The notes below the pieces were generated by a model that saw only the letters and a program-made list of their open reading frames with translations, had not been told where the DNA came from and ran no database searches. The translations under genes and the position numbers were made by a program. From Cyanobacteria bacterium SBLK (GTDB lineage Bacteria; Cyanobacteriota; Cyanobacteriia; Cyanobacteriales; Spirulinaceae), in the NCBI GenBank assembly GCA_017746715.1, contig JAGHZQ010000099.1, forward strand, positions 102,515 to 166,514: a stretch of 64,000 nt of DNA. The letters are read 5' to 3'. Below, in pieces: positions 1-9,800 of this stretch (position 1 is its first letter; each line of letters begins with the position of its first letter).

Positions 1-1560
1 AATTTCTCTGCGAATTGCCAAAGATTGTTGTTGATAATCAATTGCTTTCTCGTATTCTCCTATCAATTGGTAAATATTCCCCAAATTATTAAGAGAAATG
101 CCTTCTCCCGAGGGATCGCCGATTTCTCGTTGTATCGCTAAAGATTGTTGTTGATAATCAATCGCTTTCTCGTATTCTCCTATCAATTGGTAAATATTCC
201 CCAAATTATTAAGAGAAGCGCTTTCTCCCGAGGGATTGCCGATTTTTCGTTTTATCGCTAAAGATTGTTGTTGATAATCAATCGCTTTCTCGTATTCTCC
301 TATCAATTGGTAAATATTCCCCAAATTATTAAGAGAAGTGCCTTCTCCCGAGGGATCGCCGATTTCTTGTGCAATTGCCAAAGATTGTTGTTGATAGTCT
401 ATCGCTTTCTCGTATTCTCCTATCGCGCGGTAAATAACACCCAAATTTCCCAGAGAAGTGCCTTCACCCGAGGGATCGCCGATTTCTCGTCTTATCGCCA
501 AAGATTGTTGTTGATAGTCTATCGCTTTCTCGTATTCTCCTATCAATTGGTAAATATTCCCCAAATTTCCCAGAGAAGCGCTTTCTCCCGAGGGATCGCC
601 GATTTCTCGTTTTATCGCTAAAGATTGTTGTTGATAGTCTATCGCTTTCTCGTATTCTCCTATCAATTGGTAAATACTACCCAAGTTTCCCAGAGAAGCG
701 CTTTCTCCCGAGGGATCGCCGATTTCTTGTGCAATTGCCAAAGATTGTTGTTGATAGTCTATCGCTTTCTCGTATTCTCCTATCGCGCGGTAAATACTAC
801 CCAAGTTTCCCAGAGAAGTGCCTTCACCCGAGCGATCGCCGATTTCTTGTGCAATTGCCAAAGATTGTTGTTGATAGTCTATCGCTTTCTCGTATTCTCC
901 TATCGCGCGGTAAATACTACCCAAGTTTCCCAGAGAAGTGCTTTCACCCGAGGGATCGCCGATTTCTTGTGCAATTGCCAAAGATTGTTGTTGATAGTCT
1001 ATCGCTTTCTCGTATTCTCCTATCAATTGGTAAATACTACCCAAGTTTCCTAGAGAAGTGCCTTCACCCGAGCGATCGCCGATTTCTTGTGCAATTGCCA
1101 AAGATTGTTGTTGATAGTCTATCGCTTTCTCGTATTCTCCTATCGCGCGGTAAATAATACCCAAATTATGGAGAGAAGTACCTTCACCCGAGGGATCGCC
1201 GATTTCTTGTGCAATTGCCAAAGATTGTTGTTGATAGTCTATCGCTTTCTCGTATTCTCCTATCGCGCGGTAAATAACACCCAAATTCCCTAGAGAAGTC
1301 CCTTCACGGGAGCGATCGCCGATTTCTCGTTGTATCGCTAAAGATTGTTGTTGATATTCAATCGCTTTCTCGTATTCTCCTATCAATCCGTAAATACTCC
1401 CCAAATTATTAAGAGAATTCCCCTCACCCGAGGGATCGCCGATTTCTTGTGCAATTGCCAAAGATTGTTGTTGATAGTCTATCGCTTTCTCGTATTCTCC
1501 TATCGATCCGTAAATAATACCCAAATTTCCTAGAACTTTCCCTTCACGGGAGCGATCGCC
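1..1560. repeat. Tandem 120-bp repeat array (13 units) encoding TPRs
   Basis: The sequence repeats with an exact 120-bp period with no visible indels. Each unit encodes one 40-residue TPR on the minus strand. Units differ at few positions, including synonymous sites, so the array looks recently amplified or homogenised. Variation concentrates at a few residues (Tyr-Arg versus Tyr-Gln-Leu, Pro-Ser versus Arg-Ser after Gly-Asp), which reads like shuffling of a small set of unit variants. Plus-strand reading frames across this array are antisense shadows. Confidence 0.95.
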
Positions 1561-1794
1561 AATGGCTCGATAAATTTCTAAAGCATTCTCACAAGACTGC
1601 AATGCCTCATGAAATTGATTCCTTTTATACTGTTGAGTTCCTTGCTGAAGTAAGCGATCCGCTTCAGCCTTCCTCTCCTCTATCGACTGCGCCCGAGCAA
1701 TTCCCGATATGTTGGGTTTACCCCATAAAGTCCCGGTATTTATCCCCAGTATTGCGATCGTCGTTACTGCCAATACAATACTCACTCGTCGCAT
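1..1794 (-). CDS. Secreted TPR-repeat protein, C-terminus outside window (probable TPR-CHAT family)
   Basis: The reading frame is open from the ATG at 1794 to the left edge (598 codons, no stop), so the gene is partial. AGGAGG lies just upstream of the ATG. The first ~37 residues look like a signal peptide ending near ARAQS. After a short linker, 40-residue tetratricopeptide repeats begin, each carrying a GEYEKAI...QQQSLAI...EIGD core. Thirteen consecutive units fill 1-1560. The N-terminus and 5' leader closely match the gene at 6833, which ends in a CHAT protease domain. A CHAT C-terminus beyond the window is therefore likely but not visible. Unlike that paralog, this protein has no PPC domain between signal and TPRs. 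TPRs mediate protein-protein contacts; the partner is unknown. Confidence 0.85.
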   Translation of the reverse strand, partial: MRRVSIVLAVTTIAILGINTGTLWGKPNISGIARAQSIEERKAEADRLLQQGTQQYKRNQFHEALQSCENALEIYRAIGDRSREGKVLGNLGIIYGSIGEYEKAIDYQQQSLAIAQEIGDPSGEGNSLNNLGSIYGLIGEYEKAIEYQQQSLAIQREIGDRSREGTSLGNLGVIYRAIGEYEKAIDYQQQSLAIAQEIGDPSGEGTSLHNLGIIYRAIGEYEKAIDYQQQSLAIAQEIGDRSGEGTSLGNLGSIYQLIGEYEKAIDYQQQSLAIAQEIGDPSGESTSLGNLGSIYRAIGEYEKAIDYQQQSLAIAQEIGDRSGEGTSLGNLGSIYRAIGEYEKAIDYQQQSLAIAQEIGDPSGESASLGNLGSIYQLIGEYEKAIDYQQQSLAIKREIGDPSGESASLGNLGNIYQLIGEYEKAIDYQQQSLAIRREIGDPSGEGTSLGNLGVIYRAIGEYEKAIDYQQQSLAIAQEIGDPSGEGTSLNNLGNIYQLIGEYEKAIDYQQQSLAIKRKIGNPSGESASLNNLGNIYQLIGEYEKAIDYQQQSLAIQREIGDPSGEGISLNNLGNIYQLIGEYEKAIDYQQQSLAIRREI

Positions 1795-1905
1795 CAGAAC
1801 CCTCCTGAAATAGCATCTGCCTTGAACTCACAATTGAGCTATGAATGTCTCATGCGATCGAGGCAAAAATTATGCAGTATCGCAGGTTTTATAAATAAAG
1901 AAAAT
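1795..1905 (-). promoter_or_regulatory. Duplicated 5' leader of the TPR gene
   Basis: The ~110 bp upstream of the ATG match, with few differences, the bases upstream of the gene at 6833. Shared blocks are the AGGAGGGTTCTGATG ribosome-binding site and start, GCTCAATT, ATACTGCATAAT and TTTATTTATAAAACC. ATACTGCATAAT resembles a -10 region. Preservation of the leader suggests that a common promoter was copied with the gene. The rest of the 326-bp gap to 2121 shows nothing recognisable. Confidence 0.7.
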
Positions 1906-2120
1906 ACAAGATAGACAAAAAATAACTTAAGCTAATAATACGAGCAATTTGACTACTGAAAATTTAGATCGGCGCGAAAAACTATCTCGATCGCCAGACT
2001 CATGCTTTATCCCGCAAAATATAACAAATTGTAAAAAAATTCTATTATTGCATAAAACCGCCAAGCTATCGCCGAGATACCCATAACAAAACCATTTGGG
2101 AACTGCACCGATATCAAACC

Positions 2121-2762
2121 ATGCAGGAATTGGACGATCGCTTAAAACGCTTGGCTCTCCAAGCCCAAAACCACCCGCCAAAGAGCCCTCAACGGCAAAA
2201 AACCGTCGATCGCCTATTGCGGGAAATTCAAGCATCCGGTTGCCTTTGCCGTCCTTCCGTCCCCGGCCATCTCCGAGGCGCTTATGAAGAAATCTACGCG
2301 ATCGCCGTACAGAATATTTTTCGCTATCTTTACGAAAATATCGATCGCTACGATCCCGAAAAGGAGGTACTGCAATGGGCAAACTTTTTACTGCGCAAGC
2401 GATTTCCCGATGCCATTCGCGAGATAACCAAACTCTATCGGGGAGTCAGACCCACGCAATTGCAACGGTTGACCCTAGAGGACTGGGATCGTATCATTCT
2501 CCCGGAAAGCGAGAATGTCACCTCTCCCGAAATTCAAGAGATTTGCCAATATCTTCAAGAAGATCCAGAAAACATCTTCCGCTCTACCTGCATCGGCAAA
2601 AACCCCGCAGCCAGCTTTCAATATATTGCCTTGCAAGTCTTAGCCGGTCGCTCGTGGCGGGAAATTTCAACGGAATTGGGTCTCAAGATTCCCACCTTAA
2701 GCGGTTTTTATCAACGCTCCCTGAAAAAATTTGCTCCTAAATTCAAAGAATATTTATCGTGA
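2121..2762 (+). CDS. Sigma-70-like regulatory protein (region 4 HTH)
   Basis: The protein has 213 residues. Its C-terminal ~50 residues (ALQVLAGRSWREISTELGL, then IPTLSGFYQRSLKKF) look like a sigma-70 region 4 helix-turn-helix. The middle part (EEIYAIAVQNIFRYLYENI, DRYDPEKEVLQWANFLL) resembles sigma region 2 as seen in short cyanobacterial sigma-like proteins. It is followed after 21 bp by a DUF1822 gene and then by a CHAT-CHASE2 gene, a neighbourhood I recognise from other cyanobacteria. It may act as an alternative sigma factor for this locus, but no target promoter is visible. The frame is open upstream of the ATG with no other standard start codon, and MQELDDRLKRL fits the family start. 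Confidence 0.8.
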   Translation: MQELDDRLKRLALQAQNHPPKSPQRQKTVDRLLREIQASGCLCRPSVPGHLRGAYEEIYAIAVQNIFRYLYENIDRYDPEKEVLQWANFLLRKRFPDAIREITKLYRGVRPTQLQRLTLEDWDRIILPESENVTSPEIQEICQYLQEDPENIFRSTCIGKNPAASFQYIALQVLAGRSWREISTELGLKIPTLSGFYQRSLKKFAPKFKEYLS

Positions 2763-2783
2763 AATACTCCCAACCATAAAACT

Positions 2784-3704
2784 ATGAAACCTCTAGATTT
2801 TAAGTTACCTTTTACCGTCCCGCTAACCCTTCGAGATCGCCAAATCGCGTTCTCATTTTCTCAAAAGCATTCTAACGGGAAAAAAGCCCAACGCGTTTAT
2901 CTCAATACTCTCGCCATCCTTGCCAGTCGCGTCTATTTCGAAACCTTCGGCATGACCACCGATCTCGATGCGAGCGAGAGTTGGGATCCCCTCATGCAGG
3001 CATTTTCAGAAAGTGCCGATTTAGAAATTATCGGGCGAGGAAAAATCGAATGTCGTCCCGTTTTACCCGATACGGAAACCCTTTTCATTCCCGCCGAAAC
3101 ATGGGAATCGCGATCGGGTTACGTCGCCGTTGGTTTGAATGCCGAACTCAACGAGGCCCGCCTCCTCGGTTTTTTGCCACCCCTTACTTTTGCCAGCGAA
3201 GAAATTCCCCTCGAACGACTCGAACCCCTCGCAAATTTGCTCGATCGCTTTGCTACCCAATCAACGCGTCAAACCGTTCATTTGAGTCGCTGGTTCGATC
3301 GTACGATCGAGGCAGGTTGGGAAACCTTAGAAACCCTCTTCGGTTCGCAGCAATTTGCATTTAGAAACACTTTACCTCCGGATGCGCGTACAATAAAACG
3401 GGGGAAAAGGTTAGAATTCGAAACAGTAGGAGAACAAATTGCTTTGCTTGTAGATATCGTACAAAAGCAGGGAGAAGCAATGGATATTGCTACGACGGTG
3501 ATGCCCTTTGGCGAAACGCGATCGCTTCCCAAAAATTTGCAGTTGATTTTACTGGATGAAACCGGAGAATCTATCTTACACGCCAAACCGGGGTCTCATC
3601 ACAGCAATGGGATTGAATTGCAATTTAGCGGCGAAATTGGCGAATCTTTTCGCATTGAAATTATCTTGCTCGATTGTAAACTGACGGAAGAGTTTACAAT
3701 ATGA
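2784..3704 (+). CDS. DUF1822 family protein
   Basis: The protein has 306 residues and belongs to the cyanobacterial DUF1822 family of unknown biochemical function. Recognisable parts are the N-terminal KVYLNTLA-like segment (here QRVYLNTLAILASRVYFETF), an AVGLNAELNEARLLGF block in the middle, and a C-terminal beta-rich segment ending in FRIEIILLDCKLTEEF. No signal peptide or membrane segment is seen, so it is probably cytoplasmic. It starts 21 bp after the sigma-like gene and is followed by the CHAT-CHASE2 gene, which indicates one transcription unit. A role as anti-sigma or adaptor between sensor and sigma factor is inference from gene order only. Confidence 0.85.
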   Translation: MKPLDFKLPFTVPLTLRDRQIAFSFSQKHSNGKKAQRVYLNTLAILASRVYFETFGMTTDLDASESWDPLMQAFSESADLEIIGRGKIECRPVLPDTETLFIPAETWESRSGYVAVGLNAELNEARLLGFLPPLTFASEEIPLERLEPLANLLDRFATQSTRQTVHLSRWFDRTIEAGWETLETLFGSQQFAFRNTLPPDARTIKRGKRLEFETVGEQIALLVDIVQKQGEAMDIATTVMPFGETRSLPKNLQLILLDETGESILHAKPGSHHSNGIELQFSGEIGESFRIEIILLDCKLTEEFTI

Positions 3705-3726
3705 GGCGCTCGTATAGAGATATCTC

Positions 3727-3793
3727 TCAATCCCTCTTAATAAGGGGGACTTTCGAATTCTCCCCACTGATTAAGGTAGGGCAGGGGAGGATC
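3727..3793. repeat. Dispersed G/C-run repeat between DUF1822 and CHAT-CHASE2 genes
   Basis: AATCCCTCTTAATAAGGGGG followed by CTCCCC...GGGGAGG forms imperfect inverted repeats of a type scattered in cyanobacterial genomes. Similar sequence recurs at 35360-35395 and inside a kinase gene at 39360-39410. It separates the last gene of the trio from the first two and could form a transcript hairpin. Confidence 0.55.
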
Positions 3794-3816
3794 GCAAAAC
3801 CATTGGTAGAGCAAGT

Positions 3817-6105
3817 ATGAGTATTATGACTAAAACTGTTATTTTAGAATTAGAAGGAGATTTTGAATCCGGTTTTCGCGTCAAATCGGAAATTCCGAGA
3901 GAGTCCTTTCTCATTAGAGCCAACTTACCCGCTAATCCTTTGCTTGCCAGACAATTGGAGGAGCATTGGCAGGAAAAATATCGCAATTTAGAGGCGTCCT
4001 ATCGCATTACCTTAAAACGAGTCTCACAAGTTCAACCCCTCGAAAAGCGAATCGAAAGTTGTCGAAATTCAGCACGAGAATTGAGCGATCGCTTTCAAGA
4101 TTGGCTCGATGAAAAATCGTTTCAGGAGTTAGAAAAACAACTGAGATCGCGTTTGGGACTCGATGAGGAAGTGCGCTTTGCCATCCGCACCGACGATCGG
4201 CACTTGCAAAAGTTACCGTGGCAGGAATGGTCGCTATTGCGGGATTTGGTACGAGGAGAGGTGGCATTGAGTCCGGTCGAGTCTCGTTCTCTCCTTGCGG
4301 ATTTCGTTCCGACTCGCGGCGATCGCGTCCGCATTCTGGCGATTTTCGGCTTTGACGATGCGATCGATGTGACGGCAGATCGGCAGCAAATCGAAGCCTT
4401 ACCCAATGCGATCGCAACTTGTTTGCTCCATCCTTCCCGTCAGGCAGTGCTCGAGAAGATTCGCAGAGAAACTTGGGACATCATCATTTTCTCCGGACAC
4501 GGACAAACCGAAGGAGAGCAAGGCTTTTTGCAGATTAATCGAGAAGAGCGCTTGTTATTGGACGAGTTGTGGTGGAGCTTGCGGGATGCGGTGAAGCGGG
4601 GGTTACAACTGGCGATTTTTAACTCTTGCGATGGGTTGGGGCTGTCCCGACGCTTGGACGATATACAAATTCCCCAAGCGATCGTCATGCGGGAATTGGT
4701 GCCCGATCGCGTGGCGCAGCGATTTCTCATCCATTTCCTCGAGGCATTTGCTGGGGGTCGCTCTCTCTACGAGTCGGTACGGGAGGCGAGACAGCTTTTA
4801 CAGGAGGAATTGGAAGGGGAGTTTCCTTGTGCGAGTTGGCTGCCGATCGTTTGCCAGCATCCGGCATTCGAGCCGCCCCTGTGGGAAGAGTTATACGATT
4901 CGTCGCAACCCGCGAGAGACCCGCCGAAGGAGAAGATTTTGCGGGGGTTGGGTGCGGGCTTCATGGTTGCGATCGCGATGGTTGCGTTGCATTGGTCGGG
5001 AGTATTACAACCGTTGGAATTGCAAGTATACGATCGCTTTTTGCGAATGCGACCGGATGAGGGGCCGGATTCGCGCCTATTGGTGATAGAGGTGACGGAA
5101 AGGGATTTGCAACTATCCGAACAGAGCGATCGCAAGGGTTCCCTTTCCGATGCGGCATTGGAGCGACTGTTACGGGAGTTGGAACTGGCCGAACCTCGGG
5201 CGATCGCCTTGAATATCATCCGCGATTTTCCCGTTGCGCCTGAGTTTCAACGGTTGCGAGAACGGTTGCAATCCCTCGATCGCTTCTTTGCGGTTTGCAA
5301 TACGGGGGTACCGGGGGAGGAGGAGAAGGATATCGCACCGCCGCCAGAGGTGGAGAAGGAGCGTTTGGGGTTTGCTAATGTTTTGCCGGATGACGATGGG
5401 GTGGTGCGCCGCCATCTGCTGTCGATGGATGAGTTTGCGACCTCTGCTTGTCCGAGTCGTCATGGGTTTAGCCTGCGTTTGGCGTTGTTTTATTTACAAA
5501 AAGAGGGCATTGTGCCGGAATGGGATAAGGGCAATTTAAAACTCGGAAATGTCGTGTTTCAGCGCTTGCGATCGCCAGTAGGAATGTATCGCAAGGCGGA
5601 TACTTGGGGGACTCAAGTGCTGCTCAATTATCGCGCTTATCGATCGCCGGGGGAGTTTGTGGAAAAGGTGACGCTAGAGGAGGTATTGCGGGGGAAGATT
5701 CGGCGGGAGGTATTGCGCGATCGCTTGATTTTAATCGGGACGAATCACGTTCATTCGCGGCGTTTTTCTACGCCCTACGGTGAGGAAATAACGAGTACGA
5801 TGTTACAAGCGCAAAGCACGAGTCAAGTATTGAGTGCGGTTTTGGAGGGGCGATCTCTTTTGCGCTTCGTGCCTTGGTGGGGGGAGTTTTTGTGGTTATT
5901 GGGGTGGACGATTTTGGTAGCGGTTTTAATGGAGGTTTTGCGATCTCGCCTCTATCGTTTTGGGGTTGCGGGAGTCGCGATCGCTTTGACGGGGATGGGG
6001 AGTTATTGGTTATTATTAGGGGGGTATTGGCTGTCTTGGGTATTACCTGTTTTGGCGATCGCTTTGACGATTTTGGTGAAGAGACTGTTTATCAAAAAAT
6101 ATTAA
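3817..6105 (+). CDS. CHAT-CHASE2 membrane protein (caspase-like protease fused to extracytoplasmic sensor)
   Basis: The protein has 762 residues. Residues ~1-155 are an unassigned N-terminal region. Residues ~165-360 form a CHAT (caspase-fold) domain with His228 in IIIFSGHG and Cys271 in FNSCDGLGL, the expected His-Cys pair. A membrane segment follows at ~376-396. Residues ~400-650 are a CHASE2 sensory domain, starting with VYDRFLRMRP and LLVIEVTERDLQ and ending with RDRLILIGTNH. Three hydrophobic helices close the protein (~687-708, 715-735, 740-757). In CHASE2 proteins the sensor faces the periplasm and the effector the cytosol. Signal-controlled proteolysis is therefore the natural reading; the substrate is unknown. 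It is the third gene of the sigma-like/DUF1822 group. Confidence 0.88.
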   Translation: MSIMTKTVILELEGDFESGFRVKSEIPRESFLIRANLPANPLLARQLEEHWQEKYRNLEASYRITLKRVSQVQPLEKRIESCRNSARELSDRFQDWLDEKSFQELEKQLRSRLGLDEEVRFAIRTDDRHLQKLPWQEWSLLRDLVRGEVALSPVESRSLLADFVPTRGDRVRILAIFGFDDAIDVTADRQQIEALPNAIATCLLHPSRQAVLEKIRRETWDIIIFSGHGQTEGEQGFLQINREERLLLDELWWSLRDAVKRGLQLAIFNSCDGLGLSRRLDDIQIPQAIVMRELVPDRVAQRFLIHFLEAFAGGRSLYESVREARQLLQEELEGEFPCASWLPIVCQHPAFEPPLWEELYDSSQPARDPPKEKILRGLGAGFMVAIAMVALHWSGVLQPLELQVYDRFLRMRPDEGPDSRLLVIEVTERDLQLSEQSDRKGSLSDAALERLLRELELAEPRAIALNIIRDFPVAPEFQRLRERLQSLDRFFAVCNTGVPGEEEKDIAPPPEVEKERLGFANVLPDDDGVVRRHLLSMDEFATSACPSRHGFSLRLALFYLQKEGIVPEWDKGNLKLGNVVFQRLRSPVGMYRKADTWGTQVLLNYRAYRSPGEFVEKVTLEEVLRGKIRREVLRDRLILIGTNHVHSRRFSTPYGEEITSTMLQAQSTSQVLSAVLEGRSLLRFVPWWGEFLWLLGWTILVAVLMEVLRSRLYRFGVAGVAIALTGMGSYWLLLGGYWLSWVLPVLAIALTILVKRLFIKKY

Positions 6106-6115
6106 ACTTGTGGGG

Positions 6116-6548
6116 TTAAGATTCGTTCTCCTCATTGCGAACGGTTTTTTGTACTTCCGTAATGTCCAAATCTAACGCGATGGATATTTGTTCTACTGTC
6201 AAACCGATGGCGAATAATTTGGGATAGGGCAATAGCACGCCAATCTTGTTGGGGTTGGTACTGTCCCAAATAGACGAAAATCTCAGCAAAGAAACGCCAA
6301 TAAAAATCTTCACTTCGGCTTCGCTCAGCGACCACTTTGCTTTGAATTTGTACTTCGACGAAATAGATGGGGTCTTCTTGGGAGTCTGATGGGGGAAGAA
6401 ATAAGCCGTCAAAGCGTCGCGAGAGTTCTTTGACTTCTTGGGACAGAAAGCGATACTCGTTCCCCCGTTTGGTGGTCTCTCCTATCAGTTCAAAAAGCAG
6501 GTTGGGAAAGGTTTGAAAGAGTTGGTAAAAGATGCTATCGGTTTTCAT
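6116..6548 (-). pseudogene. Decayed Rpn/DUF2887-type nuclease-transposase gene
   Basis: From the ATG at 6548 the frame reads as the N-terminus of the cyanobacterial Rpn/DUF2887 family (MKTDSIFYQLFQTFP, then FDGLFLP and PIYFVEVQ, the nuclease core). After ~100 residues (QPQQDWRAIAL) the family-like C-terminal tail (KLFAIGLTVEQISIALDL) continues in a different frame down to 6116. Family members are, from memory, roughly twice as long. The gene therefore looks collapsed by an internal deletion plus frameshift. The segment at 6311-6335 encodes VVAERSRSE between EVQIQSK and DFYWRFF, which looks like an in-frame dispersed-repeat insertion. It lies convergent to the CHAT-CHASE2 gene. Confidence 0.7.
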
Positions 6549-6722
6549 TGTTCATTTTGGAGGTTTTTTGGCGTTGGCAAAGCGTGTCCGGAGGACGTAT
6601 CGCAAGCGATCGCAGCATTAGATTACTTCTCCTAGTTCAAGAATACCATATCGGGCGAGGTCAGGCGATCGCATGGGTGGATTGTTCTTAGCATCAGTTT
6701 CAATTATTTTTTATCTTCATTG

Positions 6723-6832
6723 CATTCTTTTTATTTATAAAACCCGCAATACTGCATAATTGTGGCATGAGTTGCATGAGATATTAATAGCTCAATTGAA
6801 TTCAAGGCGAATGTTATTTTAGGAGGGTTCTG
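6723..6832 (+). promoter_or_regulatory. Duplicated 5' leader of the PPC-TPR-CHAT gene
   Basis: This copy of the leader described at 1795-1905 contains TTTATTTATAAAACC, ATACTGCATAAT, a GCTCAATT block and AGGAGGGTTCTG directly before the ATG at 6833. The segment just before it (6560-6620) has the GGCAAAGCGTGTCCGGAGGA and GCGATCGC mix typical of dispersed cyanobacterial repeats and shows no gene. Confidence 0.7.
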
Positions 6833-9800
6833 ATGCGACAAGTGGGTATTGTATTGGCAGCAGCGATAATGGCAATGCTGGGGATGAATGCTGGGACTTT
6901 ATTAGGTAAACCCAGTATATCGAGAATTGCTTGGGCGCAGTCGGTGGAAGAGAGAAAGACTGAGGACGATCGCTTTGAAAAGTCCCTCACAAGCCGTGTT
7001 CTTAAAATGGATTCCTCCCAACTCATAGCGATCGCTTCAAGTGAAAGAGAAGGTAAGTTGGATCGAAATAGCAATGTACTTGAAGATAAAAGTTACTATA
7101 ATTCTTATACTTTTGAAGGGAGAGCAGGAGAAATTGTTACAATTGAACTGATTAGTACAGAGTTTGATGCGTATTTGATTTTGCTCGATTCTGAAGGCAA
7201 CAAAATTGCCGAAGATGATGACAGTGGAGAAGATAACAATGCTAAAGTAACGATCGAGCTTCCCGTTACCGGAACTTATCAAATTATTGTCAACACCTAC
7301 GAAGCAGAACAAGTTGGAAGTTATCGCTTAACTTGGGGAGCAGGAAATATATTTGATTTTTGGGAAACACAAGCCGAGCGAGAATTTCAGCAAGGAATAC
7401 AACAAGCTAGAACCAGTCAATTTCCCGAGGCGTTACAGTCTTGGGAGAGTGCCTTACATCTCTATCAACTTATCGGAGACCGAGGGGGTGAAGGGGATTC
7501 TCTTAATAATTTAGGTAATATTTACTCTGAAATAAGAGAATACGAGAAAGCAATTAACTATTACGAACAATCATTGGTGATAAAACGAGAACTTGGCGAT
7601 CGCTCTGGTGAAGGAATGACTTTGGGTAATTTGGGTACAATTTTCTATTCAAGAGGAGAATACGAAAAAGCGATTGACTATTACGAACAATCATTGATAA
7701 TCGCAAGAGAAACTGGCGATCGCTATACTGAGGGGAATTCTCTGGGAGGCTTGGGTTTTATTTACGACTCAAGAGGAGAATATGATAAAGCGATCGCGTA
7801 TCAACAACAAGCATTAGCGATAAGGAAAGAGATGGGAGATCGCCTGGGTGAAGCGAATTCTTTCATTAATTTAGGTAATATTTACCAATCGATAGGAGAA
7901 TATAAAAAAGCGATTGAGTATCACGAACAGTCATTGACAATAACCAGAGAAATTGGCAACCGCTCTCAGGAAGCACAATCTCTCATTAATTTGGGTAATA
8001 TCGCCTCTTTGACAGGAGAATACGAGAAAGCGATTGAGTATCACGAACAGTCATTGATAATAACAAGAGAAATCGGCGATCCCTCTAGTGAAGAGAAAGC
8101 TCTGGGTAGCTTAGGTGGTATTTACAGCTCGATAGGAGAATATGCAAAAGCAATTGAGTATCACGAACAATCATTGGAAATAGCAAGAGAAATTGGCGAT
8201 CGCTCTAGCGAAGCAAAATCTTGGGCTAACTTAGGCGCTGTCGCCGTTTTAATAGAAGAGTATGTGAAAGCAATATTTTATTATGAGAAATCATTGGCAA
8301 TAACAAGAGAAATTGGAGAGCGCCCTGATGAAGTCAGTTATTTGACAGGTTTGGGTGCGGTTTACGATTCAATAGGAGAATACGAGGAAGCTATGGACTA
8401 TCACGAACAGTCATTGACAATAACAAGAGAAATTGGCGATCGTGCTGGTGAAGCGACTTCTCTTAATAATTTGGGTAATATCGCCTCTTTGACAGGAAAA
8501 TATGAGAAAGCGATTGAGTATTACGAACAGTCATTGACAATAACAAGAGAAATTGGCGATCGTGTTGGTGAGGCGGATTCTCTCAATAATTTGGGTGTCA
8601 CTCTCCAGAATCTCGATCGCTTTGCCGAAGCAGAACAACAACTCCTTGCTGCTGTTGAAATATGGGAATCCATCCGCGCCGATCTGGGTGACAATGATGC
8701 TAATAAAGTCTCGATCTTCGAGCAGCAAGCCAGCACTTACCAATCGCTTCAAAAAGTCCTCATCGCTCAAAACAACACCACTCAAGCCCTCGAAGCGTCC
8801 GAACGCGGTCGCACCCGCACCTTCGTCGAACTCCTCTATCGTCGCCTCAACCCTGACGATCGCGATCCTCAAATTGCGCCTCCCAACCTTGCCCAAATTC
8901 AACAAATTGCGAAGGAACAAAAAGCAACTCTTGTTGAATACTCCCTGATTTTTGACCTCTTCGACCTTGACGACAAACCCGGCAAAGAATCTGCCAAAGA
9001 ATTTGCTCTTTATATCTGGGTTGTGTCCCCCACTGGCGAAGTCACTTTCCGCCAAGCCGATCTAACACCCCTCTGGAAAGATGAAAATCTCTCCCTCTGG
9101 GAACTCGTCCAAACCACTCGCGATTCTATCGGCGTTCGCGGCTTCGATAACCGCACTCTCAACGTTCGCCTCGCCAGCAATGCCAGTCGCCTCACCGAAG
9201 AAGAAGCCTTGCAACGACTCCACCAACTCCTCATCGAACCGATCGCGGATATCCTCCCCCAAAATCCCGCAGATCGAGTTATTTTCATGCCCCAAAGTTC
9301 CCTCTTTCTCACTCCTTTCCCCGCCCTCAAAGACCAAAACGGGACTTATCTCATCGAAAAACATACCATTCTCACCGCCCCATCTATCCAAACCCTCGAT
9401 CTTACCCGCCAGCAGAAACGGGAAAATAATCGCAAAGATCGCGTTCTCATTGTTGGCAATCCTACCATGCCCAGCGTTCCCAAAGACTTCGGCGAAGAGC
9501 CTTCTCCCCTCGCTTCCCTTCCCGGTGCCGAACGAGAAGCTAAAGCCATTGCAGACTTACTCGATACTCAACCCCTCATCGGTGACAATGCCCGTAAATC
9601 CGCGATCGTCGCCCAAATGGAGAACGCAGACATCATCCATCTCGCCACCCACGGACTCCTCGACGATATCCGAGGCATGGGAAGCGCGATCGCCCTCGCC
9701 CCCGATCGCAACTTTACCCCCAAAATCGGTCAAACTAACGGTCTCCTCACCGCCGAAGAAATCTTCGACATGAACCTCAAAGCCGATCTCGTGGTGCTGA

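Noticed and set aside
1..1560. Regularly spaced repeat that could suggest CRISPR or satellite DNA, with plus-strand open frames
   Set aside because: The 120-bp period equals 40 codons of a continuous minus-strand TPR gene, with no unique spacers; the plus-strand frames are antisense by-products of the repeat.
6438..6635. Plus-strand 65-codon frame over the nuclease relic
   Set aside because: It is antisense to the Rpn-family N-terminus and runs into a dispersed-repeat sequence.
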